Below, in pieces: positions 34,729-43,000 of a stretch of DNA of 64,000 nt. The DNA lies in contig NZ_BCRD01000004.1 in NCBI RefSeq assembly GCF_001552415.1, positions 186,001 to 250,000 on the forward strand. The letters are read 5' to 3'. Made by a program: the position numbers and the translations under genes. The notes under the pieces are model-generated. The model saw only the letters and a program-made list of their open reading frames with translations. It ran no database searches and was not told the DNA's origin. Every line of letters starts with the position of its first letter. The stretch's first letter is position 1. This DNA is from Corynebacterium xerosis NBRC 16721 = ATCC 373 (GTDB taxonomy: Bacteria; Actinomycetota; Actinomycetes; Mycobacteriales; Mycobacteriaceae).

Positions 34729-35757
34729 ATGACGGATTCCGGTAACACCCCAGCCAACGTCCCCGGCCCCGTGCGCAGGCCCCGGCGCCTGCGCGCCAAC
34801 CCCGTGATGCGGCGGATGACGGCGGAGACGTCGCTGTCGGTCGACGATCTGATCCTGCCCATGTTCGTGGCGGATGGCCTGGACGAGGCCCGTCCGATCA
34901 CCTCGCTGCCCGGGGTGGTGCAGCACACCGAAGATTCGCTGGTGCGCGCGGTCGAGGAGGCCGCCGAGCTCGGCATCCCGGCCGTCGACCTGTTCGGCGT
35001 GCCGCTGGATTCCGACAAGGACGGGGAGGGCACCTGCTCGTGGCTGGAGGACGGGGTGCTCAACCGGGCTCTGTCCCGTCTGCGCCGAGAGTTCGGCGAT
35101 GACGTGCTGATCATGGCGGACACCTGCCTGGACGAGTTCACCGACCACGGCCATTGCGGCGTCCTGCGCGAGGACCGGTGGGGCCGCACCATCGTCGACA
35201 ACGATGCGACGCTGGCCAATTACGCCCGCATGGCGGTCGCGCAGGCCGACGCCGGAGCCCACATCGTGTCGCCGTCGGGGATGATGGACGGCCAGATCGA
35301 GGTCATCCGCGCCGCGCTGGACGCCGCCGGGCACGTCGACGTGGCGATCATGGCCTACTCCGCGAAGTACGCGTCCGCGTTCTACGGGCCGTTCCGCGAA
35401 GCCGTCGGCAGTTCGCTGCAGGGCGATCGCCGCACCTACCAGCAGGACGCGGCGAACCGCCGCGAAAGCCTGCTGGAGGTCGAGCTGGACATCGCCGAGG
35501 GCGCCGACTTCGTCATGGTCAAGCCGGCCATGGCGTACCTGGACATCGTCCGCGAAGTCGCCGACATGTCCCCGGTGCCGGTGGCGGCGTACCAGGTCTC
35601 CGGCGAGTACGCGATGATCCACGCGGCCGCGGAGCGCGGGTGGATCGACCTGGAGGCGGCGATGATGGAATCGGTGCTGGGCATCCGCCGCGCCGGCGCC
35701 GAGCAGGTGCTCACCTACTTCGCCGTCGACGTCGCCCGGAAGCTCGCGGACCGATGA
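34729..35757 (+). CDS. hemB: delta-aminolevulinic acid dehydratase (porphobilinogen synthase)
   Basis: HemB (342 residues) condenses two ALA molecules. Schiff-base lysines are in MAYSAKYASAFYGPFR and FVMVKPAMAYLD. The metal loop reads MADTCLDEFTDHGHCG: the first and last Cys of the zinc-type triad remain but the middle one is Asp, intermediate between the Zn (C-x-C...C) and Mg/K (A-x-D...D) classes. An Arg-rich N-terminal arm (RRPRRLRANPVMRRM) is typical. Its stop overlaps the next gene (ATGA). Confidence 0.94.
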   Translation: MTDSGNTPANVPGPVRRPRRLRANPVMRRMTAETSLSVDDLILPMFVADGLDEARPITSLPGVVQHTEDSLVRAVEEAAELGIPAVDLFGVPLDSDKDGEGTCSWLEDGVLNRALSRLRREFGDDVLIMADTCLDEFTDHGHCGVLREDRWGRTIVDNDATLANYARMAVAQADAGAHIVSPSGMMDGQIEVIRAALDAAGHVDVAIMAYSAKYASAFYGPFREAVGSSLQGDRRTYQQDAANRRESLLEVELDIAEGADFVMVKPAMAYLDIVREVADMSPVPVAAYQVSGEYAMIHAAAERGWIDLEAAMMESVLGIRRAGAEQVLTYFAVDVARKLADR

Positions 35758-36350
35758 GCGCACGGCCCCAACCGCCCGAGCAGATCGTCGGCGCCTGGCA
35801 AGCGTGGCTCGCCACGTGCGTGCTGCAGGTGGCGGGGGCCCTGACCACGTTGGCCATCAACCTGCTCAACCCGGGTGCGCTCCTGGAGGTCCCCGGCATG
35901 GGCGGGCAGTCGGTGGGCGACGCGTTCCCCGAGCTGGGGGCCGACGACAAGCTTCTCGTTGCCCGTGGCTCGGCGGTGATGACCATGCTGATCACGCTGG
36001 TCTTCGCGGGCATCTTCGCGTTCCTGGCCTTCCTGATGAAGCGCGGGAACAAGTGGGCCCGGTTCGTTTTGGTCGTCGGTTCGGCGTACCTGATCGTGCG
36101 GATGCTCACCCTGTTTCTCGGTGGCCCGGCGGGACCGTGGTCGCAGGCCCCGGTTCCGTTGCAGTTGGGCGACGGGGCGCTGGCCATCGCGTCGGCCACG
36201 GCGGCGGGTGCCGCGGTCGCATTGGCGTCGGGGCGCGCCGCCATGGAGTATTTTGGCGCCGGAGGAAAGGGTTCCGGCGATGGTCCGGGACCCGATGCGG
36301 GCGACGGCGCCCGCAAGGGCCGCGGAAAGGATGGCGGGGATGGCCGCTGA
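35754..36350 (+). CDS. four-helix membrane protein coupled to hemB
   Basis: 198 residues with four hydrophobic segments (about 16-40, 72-98, 104-122, 136-160) and a Gly/Lys/Asp-rich C-tail. Starts at ATGA overlapping the hemB stop, and its own 3' end overlaps the next gene by 11 bp. Place corresponds to Rv0513. No domain recognised. The tight coupling with hemB, the next membrane gene and the pseudo-ATPase suggests the products work together. Confidence 0.78.
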   Translation: MSARPQPPEQIVGAWQAWLATCVLQVAGALTTLAINLLNPGALLEVPGMGGQSVGDAFPELGADDKLLVARGSAVMTMLITLVFAGIFAFLAFLMKRGNKWARFVLVVGSAYLIVRMLTLFLGGPAGPWSQAPVPLQLGDGALAIASATAAGAAVALASGRAAMEYFGAGGKGSGDGPGPDAGDGARKGRGKDGGDGR

Positions 36351-36723
36351 GGCACGGATCGGCCGACCGGCGTGGAGCCTGACGCTGGTCGGTGGGGCCA
36401 TCGCGCAGGCGGTGGTGTCCATGTTGCTGTTGACGGGGGACCGGTCCGGCATCCGCCCCGAGGTGGCGCGCGACATCGTCATCGTCGGCGTGCTGGGCAT
36501 TGTGGTGGCGATCCTCGTGGCGCTGCTGGCGCCGTCGGCGGAGACGTCGAAGACCGTGCGCCGCGTCCTCATCGGCGCGGTGGTGCTGATGACCTTCGTG
36601 TCGCTGGCCGGCGCGATGGCCATGGCCGTGACCGCGTGGACCGTGGTGCCGGCCGGCGTGATGATCCTGGGTCTGGTGCTGCTCTACCGCGACATCCGGG
36701 GGCGCGGGGACGGCGAGGCGTGA
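36340..36723 (+). CDS. small membrane protein of the hem operon
   Basis: 127 residues with four hydrophobic segments. GGAAAGG is 9 nt upstream of ATG 36340; the in-frame ATG at 36331 is too close to it. Overlaps the preceding gene by 11 bp and the following ATPase-like gene by one base (TGATG). Function unknown; same topology class as its neighbour, so perhaps a diverged pair. Confidence 0.75.
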   Translation: MAAEARIGRPAWSLTLVGGAIAQAVVSMLLLTGDRSGIRPEVARDIVIVGVLGIVVAILVALLAPSAETSKTVRRVLIGAVVLMTFVSLAGAMAMAVTAWTVVPAGVMILGLVLLYRDIRGRGDGEA

Positions 36724-39404
36724 TGAGCCCCTCGACGAATTCGCGCGTGCCGGCCGCGCCGAAGGATCCGGAGCCGGCGGAATCGCGCGGCTCCACCCCG
36801 GAACAGGAGCGGGCGCGCGATCTGCGCGAGACCGACGAGCGCGTCACGCGGGCCATCGACGAGGCGAAGCTGGCGGCGGCGAAGCTGGTCCGCCCGCGGG
36901 GCCGCGCCGACGGCGATGAGAGCCTGCACCAGCGTCTGGCCCGCCGCACGGGCACCGGTCTGACTTCGTTCGGCCTCGTGCTCGAGGGCCTGGAGTCCGC
37001 GTTGGAGGCCGACGAGGCCGAGCGCATCCTCGCCGGTTTCCCGGGCGTGCGCGCCACGGTCGTCTACCAGCCGGGCCGTGCCTGGGTCACCGCGCCGGAC
37101 GACATCGCCCCCGACGTCCTCATCGCGGCGCTGGCCGAGCACGGCATCGGGGCGTACCTGACCCGCAATTCGCTGCGGCGCCGCGCGACCCGCCTCGACG
37201 CCTCCCCGCGCCGTCGCCCGGCGGTGCCCGCCGCGGCGCAGCAGATGGCGGAGGCGCGGGTGCGGCGCCGCGAAGCGACGCAGCGTAGGGAGGGCTCCAA
37301 CGAGGCCCTGTTCACCGCCCGCGCCCTGGTGACCAAGACCCGGTTCGTCGTGTCGCTGCTGCTGAGCATCCCCGTCCTGGTGCTGTCGCTCCACGTGCCG
37401 TGGCAATTCGATTGGTGGCAGTGGGTGTGCGCGGGCCTGACCACGATCGTGGCGTTGTGGGGCGGGTGGCCGTTCCACCGGGCGATGCTGGCGTCGATGC
37501 GCCGGCGGATGTCCGCGCTCGACGGTGCCAGCGCCGCGGCGATCCTCCTGGCGTGGGCGTGGTCCCTCGGGGAGATCGTGCTGGGCGATGCGGGAAAGAT
37601 CGGCTTCACGACGACGCCGACGTGGTTCGCCTTCCACTATGAACGCAGTTCCCCGGCGGAGCTGTTCCTGGACGTGGCCTGCGGCGTGACCGTCCTGTTG
37701 TTGGGTGGGCGACTGGCGACGCGCTACAACCGGGTCCGCACCGGCGCCGCCATGAACGTGCTGCGCATCCCCGCCGACCGTCACGTGACGGTGGTCCGCA
37801 AGGCCGGCAAGGCCTCGAAGCCCGAGAAGCGGCGGGTGCCCATCGCCGAACTCAACATCGGCGAGGACGTGCTGGTGCCTCCCGGGCAGATCATCCCCGT
37901 CGACGGCGTCGTCGTCGGCGGCGCGTCGCGGGTCGACTCCCGCGTGGTCGGCGGCGGGCCGGTGCCCAAGGAGATGAAGGTCAACTCCCGCGTGTGGGCG
38001 GGTTCCCTGAACCTGGACCAGCGCCTGAAGGTCCGCGTCGCCCGCACCGGGTCGAAGACCCGCGCCGCGGCGATCCAGCGTTGGGTGCAGGCGGCGATCC
38101 GCGAGGAGGACGCCGCCCACCAGGTGGCGGTCCGCTCCGCGTCGGTGCTGGTGCCCTGGTCGATGCTGCTCGCGCTCGTGGCGTTCGGCATCTGGTGGCT
38201 GGTCTCCGGCGGGGCGGGCGGGGCTTTCGCCGTGGCGCTGGCCATCCTCATCGGCATCGCCCCGGTGGCGCTGGCCATGTCCACGTCGACGGCGCTGCGC
38301 ATCGGCATCCTGTCGGCCGCCGAGAGGGGACTGCTCATCCGCGACGCGGAGGCCTTCCGGTCGCTGGCCGGCGCCGATTCGGTGATGTTCAACCGCGTCG
38401 GCACCCTCACCGCCGGCGAGATGCACGTCCTGCAGGTCGCGGCCGTGGAGGGCGAGAACCCCGAGCTGGTCCTCCGCGTCGCCGGCGCGTTGATGATGGA
38501 AAGCGACCATCCGGTCTCCGCCGCCATCGTCCGTGCCTGCCGCGTCTCCCGCGACACCGACCCGGGCGGGGACGTGCCCCATTGGATCGACGTGCACCAC
38601 GTGGAAATCGACGACGATGGCGCGTTCATCGGCCAGGCGGAACTGCCGGTGGTCACGTCCGACGGCGACGTCGAAAAGCGATTCGTGGAGGCCAGCCTGT
38701 GGCGGCCCCGCGACATGTCCGCCCTCGACGAGCGGATGGCCGTCGCGGCCATGGGCGGCGGCACCCCCTTGGTCATAAGCTGGCGGGGCAAGGTCCGCGG
38801 CGTGATCACCGTCGGCGAGGACATCAAGCCCGACGCCGTCGAGGCCATCGACGAACTGGAGGAGATGGGCGTGGACACGATCATGATCACCCGCGACCCC
38901 TACCCGGTCGCGCGGCGCTTCGCCGACCGTTTGGGCATCTCCCGCGTCTATGCCGGCATCGTGCCCGGCCGGAAGGCCGCCGCCGTGCGCGGCGTCCATT
39001 CCGGCGGCGAAACCGTGGTCATGGTCGGCGGCTCCGACGTCGCCGAATGCCTCCGCGTCGCCGACGTGGGCGTGATGATGGACGCCGACGCCGGCGTCGA
39101 CGACCTCGAGATCGAGGAATCGGACGTGGTGTCGCTGCGCTCCCGCGTCTCCTCCATCCCCGAGGCCATCTCGCTGGCCCGCGACGTCACCCGGACCATG
39201 GGCGGCAACATCGCCTTCGCCTGGGGCTACAACATCGCCGTGCTGGTGCTATCCGTAGCCGGCGTGCTGCACCCGCTCATCGCCGCGCTGCTGATGGTCG
39301 CCTCCGGGCTGTGGATCGAATGGCGTTCACGCCGACTCAACCGGATCATGGGCCGCGGCGGCATCCGCCCCGCGCTGACCCGCCGCTTCTCCCGGGGTGG
39401 TTGA
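36723..39404 (+). CDS. P1B-type ATPase homologue lacking all catalytic motifs (pseudo-pump)
   Basis: 893 residues in one intact frame. Order: disordered charged start; an HMA-like ferredoxin fold (about 75-155) without CxxC; membrane helices 1-4 (about 200-360); actuator domain (LNIGEDVLVPPGQIIPVDG) where the TGES loop reads GGGP (Glu to Gly412); helices with the metal site CPC replaced by A513-P514-V515; the P-domain DKTGTLT reads NRVGTLT (N557 instead of the phosphorylated Asp); SDHPVSAAI (N-domain HP motif) kept; MLTGD reads MITRD; GDGxNDAPAL reads GGSDVAECL. The fold is complete but phosphorylation and metal transport by the known mechanism are impossible. It is coupled by TGATG to the preceding membrane gene and lies between hemB and hemL. 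A scaffold, sensor or heme-binding role is inference. Confidence 0.85.
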   Translation: MSPSTNSRVPAAPKDPEPAESRGSTPEQERARDLRETDERVTRAIDEAKLAAAKLVRPRGRADGDESLHQRLARRTGTGLTSFGLVLEGLESALEADEAERILAGFPGVRATVVYQPGRAWVTAPDDIAPDVLIAALAEHGIGAYLTRNSLRRRATRLDASPRRRPAVPAAAQQMAEARVRRREATQRREGSNEALFTARALVTKTRFVVSLLLSIPVLVLSLHVPWQFDWWQWVCAGLTTIVALWGGWPFHRAMLASMRRRMSALDGASAAAILLAWAWSLGEIVLGDAGKIGFTTTPTWFAFHYERSSPAELFLDVACGVTVLLLGGRLATRYNRVRTGAAMNVLRIPADRHVTVVRKAGKASKPEKRRVPIAELNIGEDVLVPPGQIIPVDGVVVGGASRVDSRVVGGGPVPKEMKVNSRVWAGSLNLDQRLKVRVARTGSKTRAAAIQRWVQAAIREEDAAHQVAVRSASVLVPWSMLLALVAFGIWWLVSGGAGGAFAVALAILIGIAPVALAMSTSTALRIGILSAAERGLLIRDAEAFRSLAGADSVMFNRVGTLTAGEMHVLQVAAVEGENPELVLRVAGALMMESDHPVSAAIVRACRVSRDTDPGGDVPHWIDVHHVEIDDDGAFIGQAELPVVTSDGDVEKRFVEASLWRPRDMSALDERMAVAAMGGGTPLVISWRGKVRGVITVGEDIKPDAVEAIDELEEMGVDTIMITRDPYPVARRFADRLGISRVYAGIVPGRKAAAVRGVHSGGETVVMVGGSDVAECLRVADVGVMMDADAGVDDLEIEESDVVSLRSRVSSIPEAISLARDVTRTMGGNIAFAWGYNIAVLVLSVAGVLHPLIAALLMVASGLWIEWRSRRLNRIMGRGGIRPALTRRFSRGG

Positions 39405-39442
39405 CCCCGGGGGCGGGTTGGCCCGCCGCGAGGGCGTTTCCC

Positions 39443-39448
39443 TACGAT
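39443..39448 (+). promoter_or_regulatory. -10 box that sets the hemL start
   Basis: TACGAT is exactly 7 nt before GTG 39456; the nearby in-frame ATG (39447) lies inside the box and so is not the start. Confidence 0.6.
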
Positions 39449-39455
39449 GGGCGGC

Positions 39456-40787
39456 GTGACTACACCCCAGCGGACCTCAAAACAGCAGACGGACAACTCC
39501 GCGCGCCTCTTCGACGGCGCCCGTGCGGTGACCCCGGGCGGGGTGAACTCCCCGGTGCGCGCCTTCGGCTCCGTCGGCGGCACCCCCCGCTTCATCGAAT
39601 CGGCGAAGGGTTCGCGCCTGACCGACGTCGACGGCAACGAGTACGTCGACCTGGTCTGCTCTTGGGGCCCCATGCTGATGGGCCACGCCCACCCGGCCGT
39701 CGTCGACGCCGTGCGCGAGGCCGCCGGCCGTGGCCTGTCCTTCGGCGCCCCGACCGCCGGCGAGACCGAGCTGGCGCAGGAGATCATCGACCGCACCTCC
39801 GTCGAGGAGGTCCGCCTGGTCAACTCCGGCACCGAGGCCACCATGTCCGCGGTGCGCCTGGCCCGCGGTTTCACCGGCCGCGGCAAGATCGTCAAGTTCG
39901 ACGGCTGCTACCACGGCCACGTCGACGCGTTGCTGGCGTCGGCCGGCTCGGGCGTGGCCACCTTCGGCCTGCCGGATTCGCCGGGCGTCACCGGCGCATC
40001 GGCCGCCGACACGATCGTGGTGCCCTACAACGACCTGGAGGCCGTGCGCCGCGCGTTCGCCGAGAACCCGGGCGAGATCGCCTGCGTGATCGCCGAGGCC
40101 GCCGCGGGCAACATGGGCACCGTCGCACCGGGCGAGAACTTCAATGCGGAGCTCAAGGCCATCGCCAATGCCGATGGCGCGCTGCTGATCCTCGACGAGG
40201 TGATGACGGGCTTCCGCACCTCCGCCAAGGGCTGGTACGGCGTCGACGGCGTCGCCGGCGACCTGACCACCTTCGGCAAGGTCGTCTCCGGCGGCCTGCC
40301 CGCCGCGGCCTTCGGCGGCCGCCGCGACATCATGGAGCACCTTGCCCCGCAGGGCCCCGTCTACCAGGCGGGCACGCTGTCCGGTAACCCGGTGTCCGTC
40401 GCCGCGGGGCTGGCCAGCCTCCGCGCCGCCGACGAATCCGTCTACGCCGCCGTGTCCGCCAACGCCGACCGCATGGCCGGCATCCTGTCGGACGCGCTGA
40501 CCGCGGAGGGCGTCGCCCACCACATCCAGCGCGCCGCCACGTTCTTCTCGCCGCGCTTCGCCGAGGGCGAGGGCCGCAACTTCGCGGACATGAAGGCCGC
40601 CGATACGTTCCGCTACCCGGCGTTCTTCCACGCCCTGCTGGAAAACGGCGTCTACGCGCCGCCGAGCTGTTTCGAGACCTGGTTCGTGTCCTCGGCCCTG
40701 ACCGACGCCGACTTCGAGGTCATCGAGTCCGCCGTTCGCGTCGCCGCCAAGGCCGCCGCGGCCGCGACCCCGGAGCCCGGCCAGTGA
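39456..40787 (+). CDS. hemL: glutamate-1-semialdehyde 2,1-aminomutase
   Basis: HemL (443 residues, GTG start) converts glutamate-1-semialdehyde to ALA using PMP/PLP. Motifs: [43 protein letters not shown] and the PLP-binding Lys in [21 protein letters not shown] closes the site. Overlaps the next gene (GTGA). In several other corynebacteria hemE and hemY lie just before hemL; they are not in this window. Confidence 0.95.
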   Translation: MTTPQRTSKQQTDNSARLFDGARAVTPGGVNSPVRAFGSVGGTPRFIESAKGSRLTDVDGNEYVDLVCSWGPMLMGHAHPAVVDAVREAAGRGLSFGAPTAGETELAQEIIDRTSVEEVRLVNSGTEATMSAVRLARGFTGRGKIVKFDGCYHGHVDALLASAGSGVATFGLPDSPGVTGASAADTIVVPYNDLEAVRRAFAENPGEIACVIAEAAAGNMGTVAPGENFNAELKAIANADGALLILDEVMTGFRTSAKGWYGVDGVAGDLTTFGKVVSGGLPAAAFGGRRDIMEHLAPQGPVYQAGTLSGNPVSVAAGLASLRAADESVYAAVSANADRMAGILSDALTAEGVAHHIQRAATFFSPRFAEGEGRNFADMKAADTFRYPAFFHALLENGVYAPPSCFETWFVSSALTDADFEVIESAVRVAAKAAAAATPEPGQ

Positions 40788-41428
40788 CCGGGCCGGACGA
40801 CGGGCGCACGCCCGTGCATTCGCCGCGCACCATCGTCCACCTGGTCCGCCACGGGGAGGTGCACAACCCGACGAAGATCCTCTACGGCCGACTGTCGGGC
40901 TACCGCCTGTCGGACCGGGGCCGCGCGCAGGCGGAGGCCACGGCCCGCTCCTTCGCGGGCCACGACGTCGCCTACCTGGCGTGCTCGCCGCTGCAGCGCA
41001 CCCGCGAGACCTCCGAGCCGATGACCGCGGTGACCGGCCTGGACCCGGTCATCGATCCGGACGTGCTGGAGGCCGGCAACTCCTTCGAGGGCCTGCACGT
41101 GCGCGGCTGGGATTCCGACCTGTGGAATCCCCGCTATTGGCCGCGGCTGCGCCGGCCGAGCGTGCCCAGCTGGGGCGAGCCCTACGAGGAGATCGCCGAC
41201 CGCATGTTCACGGCGATCCACCGCGCGCGCGAGGCCGCGGAGGGCCGGGAGGCGGTCATCGTCACCCACCAGCTGTGCGTGGTCGCCGCGGCCCGCCGCG
41301 CCCGCGACCTGCCGCTGGCCCACAATCCGGCGGACCGCCAGTGCGATCTGTCGTCGGTGACCTCGCTGGTCTTCCTGGGCGACACGATCGTCGAGGTGCG
41401 CTACGCGGAGCCGGCCGCGCATCTGTGA
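40784..41428 (+). CDS. histidine phosphatase family protein
   Basis: 214 residues. Phospho-His motif [11 protein letters not shown] and second catalytic His in [22 protein letters not shown] and [13 protein letters not shown] are typical. The insertion [20 protein letters not shown] is characteristic of the actinobacterial Rv0525 group. It is coupled to hemL by a GTGA overlap. Substrate unknown; a phosphoglycerate mutase role is unlikely. A terminator follows. Confidence 0.88.
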   Translation: MTGPDDGRTPVHSPRTIVHLVRHGEVHNPTKILYGRLSGYRLSDRGRAQAEATARSFAGHDVAYLACSPLQRTRETSEPMTAVTGLDPVIDPDVLEAGNSFEGLHVRGWDSDLWNPRYWPRLRRPSVPSWGEPYEEIADRMFTAIHRAREAAEGREAVIVTHQLCVVAAARRARDLPLAHNPADRQCDLSSVTSLVFLGDTIVEVRYAEPAAHL

Positions 41429-41435
41429 CCGGTCC

Positions 41436-41474
41436 GGGGCCGGGAGCCGTGATTCGTTTCCCGGCCCCTCTTTT
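41436..41474 (+). terminator. terminator after the hemL operon
   Basis: A 10-bp perfect stem (GGGGCCGGGA at 41436-41445 with 41459-41468) then TCTTTT. Confidence 0.8.
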
Positions 41475-41520
41475 CGTTAGATTGCAGTAAACCCAGAACA
41501 CGAATGGACGGCCCCTTCGC

Positions 41521-42135
41521 ATGCGCCCCCTCTTCCGCACCATCGCCGCCGTGGCGGGCATCGCCCTGACCGCGTCGTTGGCGGCCTGTTCCGACGACAC
41601 CGTCGGCCATGACGCCGTGGCCATCGGCGGCACGTTCGAGTTCGTCTCGCCGGGCGGCCAGACGACCATCGAGTACGCGCCGGAGGACCGCGCCCCCGTC
41701 GGCGAGGTCTTCGGCGAATCGCTGATGGACGAGGGCCGGGAGATCCGCCTGTCGGATTTCGAGGGCGAGATGGTGGTGCTCAACGCGTGGGGCCAGTGGT
41801 GCGCGCCGTGCCGCTCGGAGTCGGATGATCTGCAGGCCGTGCACGAGAAGATGCAGGCCGATGGCCTGGGCACGCTGCTGGGCATCAACGTCCGCGACAA
41901 CGTCATTTCCGCGCCGCGGGACTTCGTCGAGGACAACGGCCTGAGCTACCCGTCGATCTACGATCCGCCGTTCGTCAACGCGGTGGCGCTCGGCGGGATC
42001 CCGGCGTCGGTGATCCCGACGACGATCATCCTGGACCGGGAGCACCGCCCGGCGGTGGTCTTCCTCAAGGAGGTCAGCGAGTCGGAGCTGTGGGACGCCG
42101 TGAGCAAGGTCGCCGATGAGGGAGGGGGAGCCTAG
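41521..42135 (+). CDS. resA: thioredoxin-like lipoprotein for cytochrome c maturation
   Basis: 204 residues. Lipobox at the end of a signal peptide (ALTASLAAC, Cys at about 23) anchors the protein outside. TlpA/ResA fold with active site WCAPC in AWGQWCAPCRSE, and cis-Pro in SVIPTTIILD. Reduces the apocytochrome c heme-binding cysteines, receiving electrons from CcdA. The stop is immediately followed by the ccdA ATG. Confidence 0.92.
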   Translation: MRPLFRTIAAVAGIALTASLAACSDDTVGHDAVAIGGTFEFVSPGGQTTIEYAPEDRAPVGEVFGESLMDEGREIRLSDFEGEMVVLNAWGQWCAPCRSESDDLQAVHEKMQADGLGTLLGINVRDNVISAPRDFVEDNGLSYPSIYDPPFVNAVALGGIPASVIPTTIILDREHRPAVVFLKEVSESELWDAVSKVADEGGGA

Positions 42136-42984
42136 ATGCTCCTCGCCTCCGGCATCGGCGACGCTTTCGCGGACGCCGCGTCCCAGGGCCCGATTCTGCT
42201 GGCGCTGCTGGCGGCCGCCGCCGCGGGCCTGGTGTCCTTCGCCAGCCCGTGCGTGATCCCGCTGGTCCCCGGTTACGTGTCCTATCTGACGGGCATTTCG
42301 GGCGCGGCGGGGGAGGCGGGTGCCACGTCGCCGTCGGGTGCGCCTTCGCGTGACGACGGCCCGCGCGGAGCCACTGCGGTGGCCAACCAGAAGAAGGTCC
42401 GCGCCCGGGTGGGCCTGGCGGCGCTGCTGTTCGTCGCCGGTTTCACGGTGATCTTCGTCCTCGGCTCCGCGTCGGTGTTCGGCCTGGTGTCGACGCTGCG
42501 GGTGGAGGCGCGGACGCTGACCGTCGTCGGCGGCGTGGTCACCATCATCATGGGCCTGGTGTTCATGGGCATGGTCCCGGCGCTGCAGCGCGACACCCGC
42601 ATGGCGCCGAAGCGGTGGACCACGTGGCTGGGCGCCCCGATGCTCGGCGCGGTGTTCGCGCTGGGTTGGACGCCGTGCCTGGGCCCGACGCTGACGGCCA
42701 TCATTTCGGTGTCCGCCGGCACGGAGGGGCTCACCGCCGCCCGTGGCGTGGCGCTGATCGTGGCGTACTGCATGGGCCTGGGCCTGCCGTTCATCCTGGT
42801 GGCGCTGGGCTCGGCACGCGCCATGAAGGGCGTGGACTGGCTGCGCCGCAATTCCCGCACGATCCAGATGGTCGGCGGCGCGATGCTGGTGCTGGTGGGC
42901 ATCGCGTTGGTCACGGGCCTCTGGGATATGTTCGTCAATTGGATTCAGGTGGCGTTCATCACCGACACGGTGACGCCGATTTAA
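42136..42984 (+). CDS. ccdA: cytochrome c biogenesis thiol transporter
   Basis: CcdA (282 residues) with six membrane helices carries reducing equivalents across the membrane. Its two redox Cys are in FASPCVIPLVPGYVSYL and LGWTPCLGPTL. A ~35-residue polar loop (GATSPSGAPSRDDGPRGATA) separates helices 1 and 2, longer than in minimal CcdA. Tightly spaced between resA and resB. Confidence 0.94.
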   Translation: MLLASGIGDAFADAASQGPILLALLAAAAAGLVSFASPCVIPLVPGYVSYLTGISGAAGEAGATSPSGAPSRDDGPRGATAVANQKKVRARVGLAALLFVAGFTVIFVLGSASVFGLVSTLRVEARTLTVVGGVVTIIMGLVFMGMVPALQRDTRMAPKRWTTWLGAPMLGAVFALGWTPCLGPTLTAIISVSAGTEGLTAARGVALIVAYCMGLGLPFILVALGSARAMKGVDWLRRNSRTIQMVGGAMLVLVGIALVTGLWDMFVNWIQVAFITDTVTPI

Positions 42985-43000
42985 GGAGATGGCAGCGACG

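Noticed and set aside
36723..39404. Frameshifted or decaying ATPase pseudogene
   Set aside because: One continuous frame with proper coupling signals, all domains and no stop codons; changes are confined to catalytic motifs.
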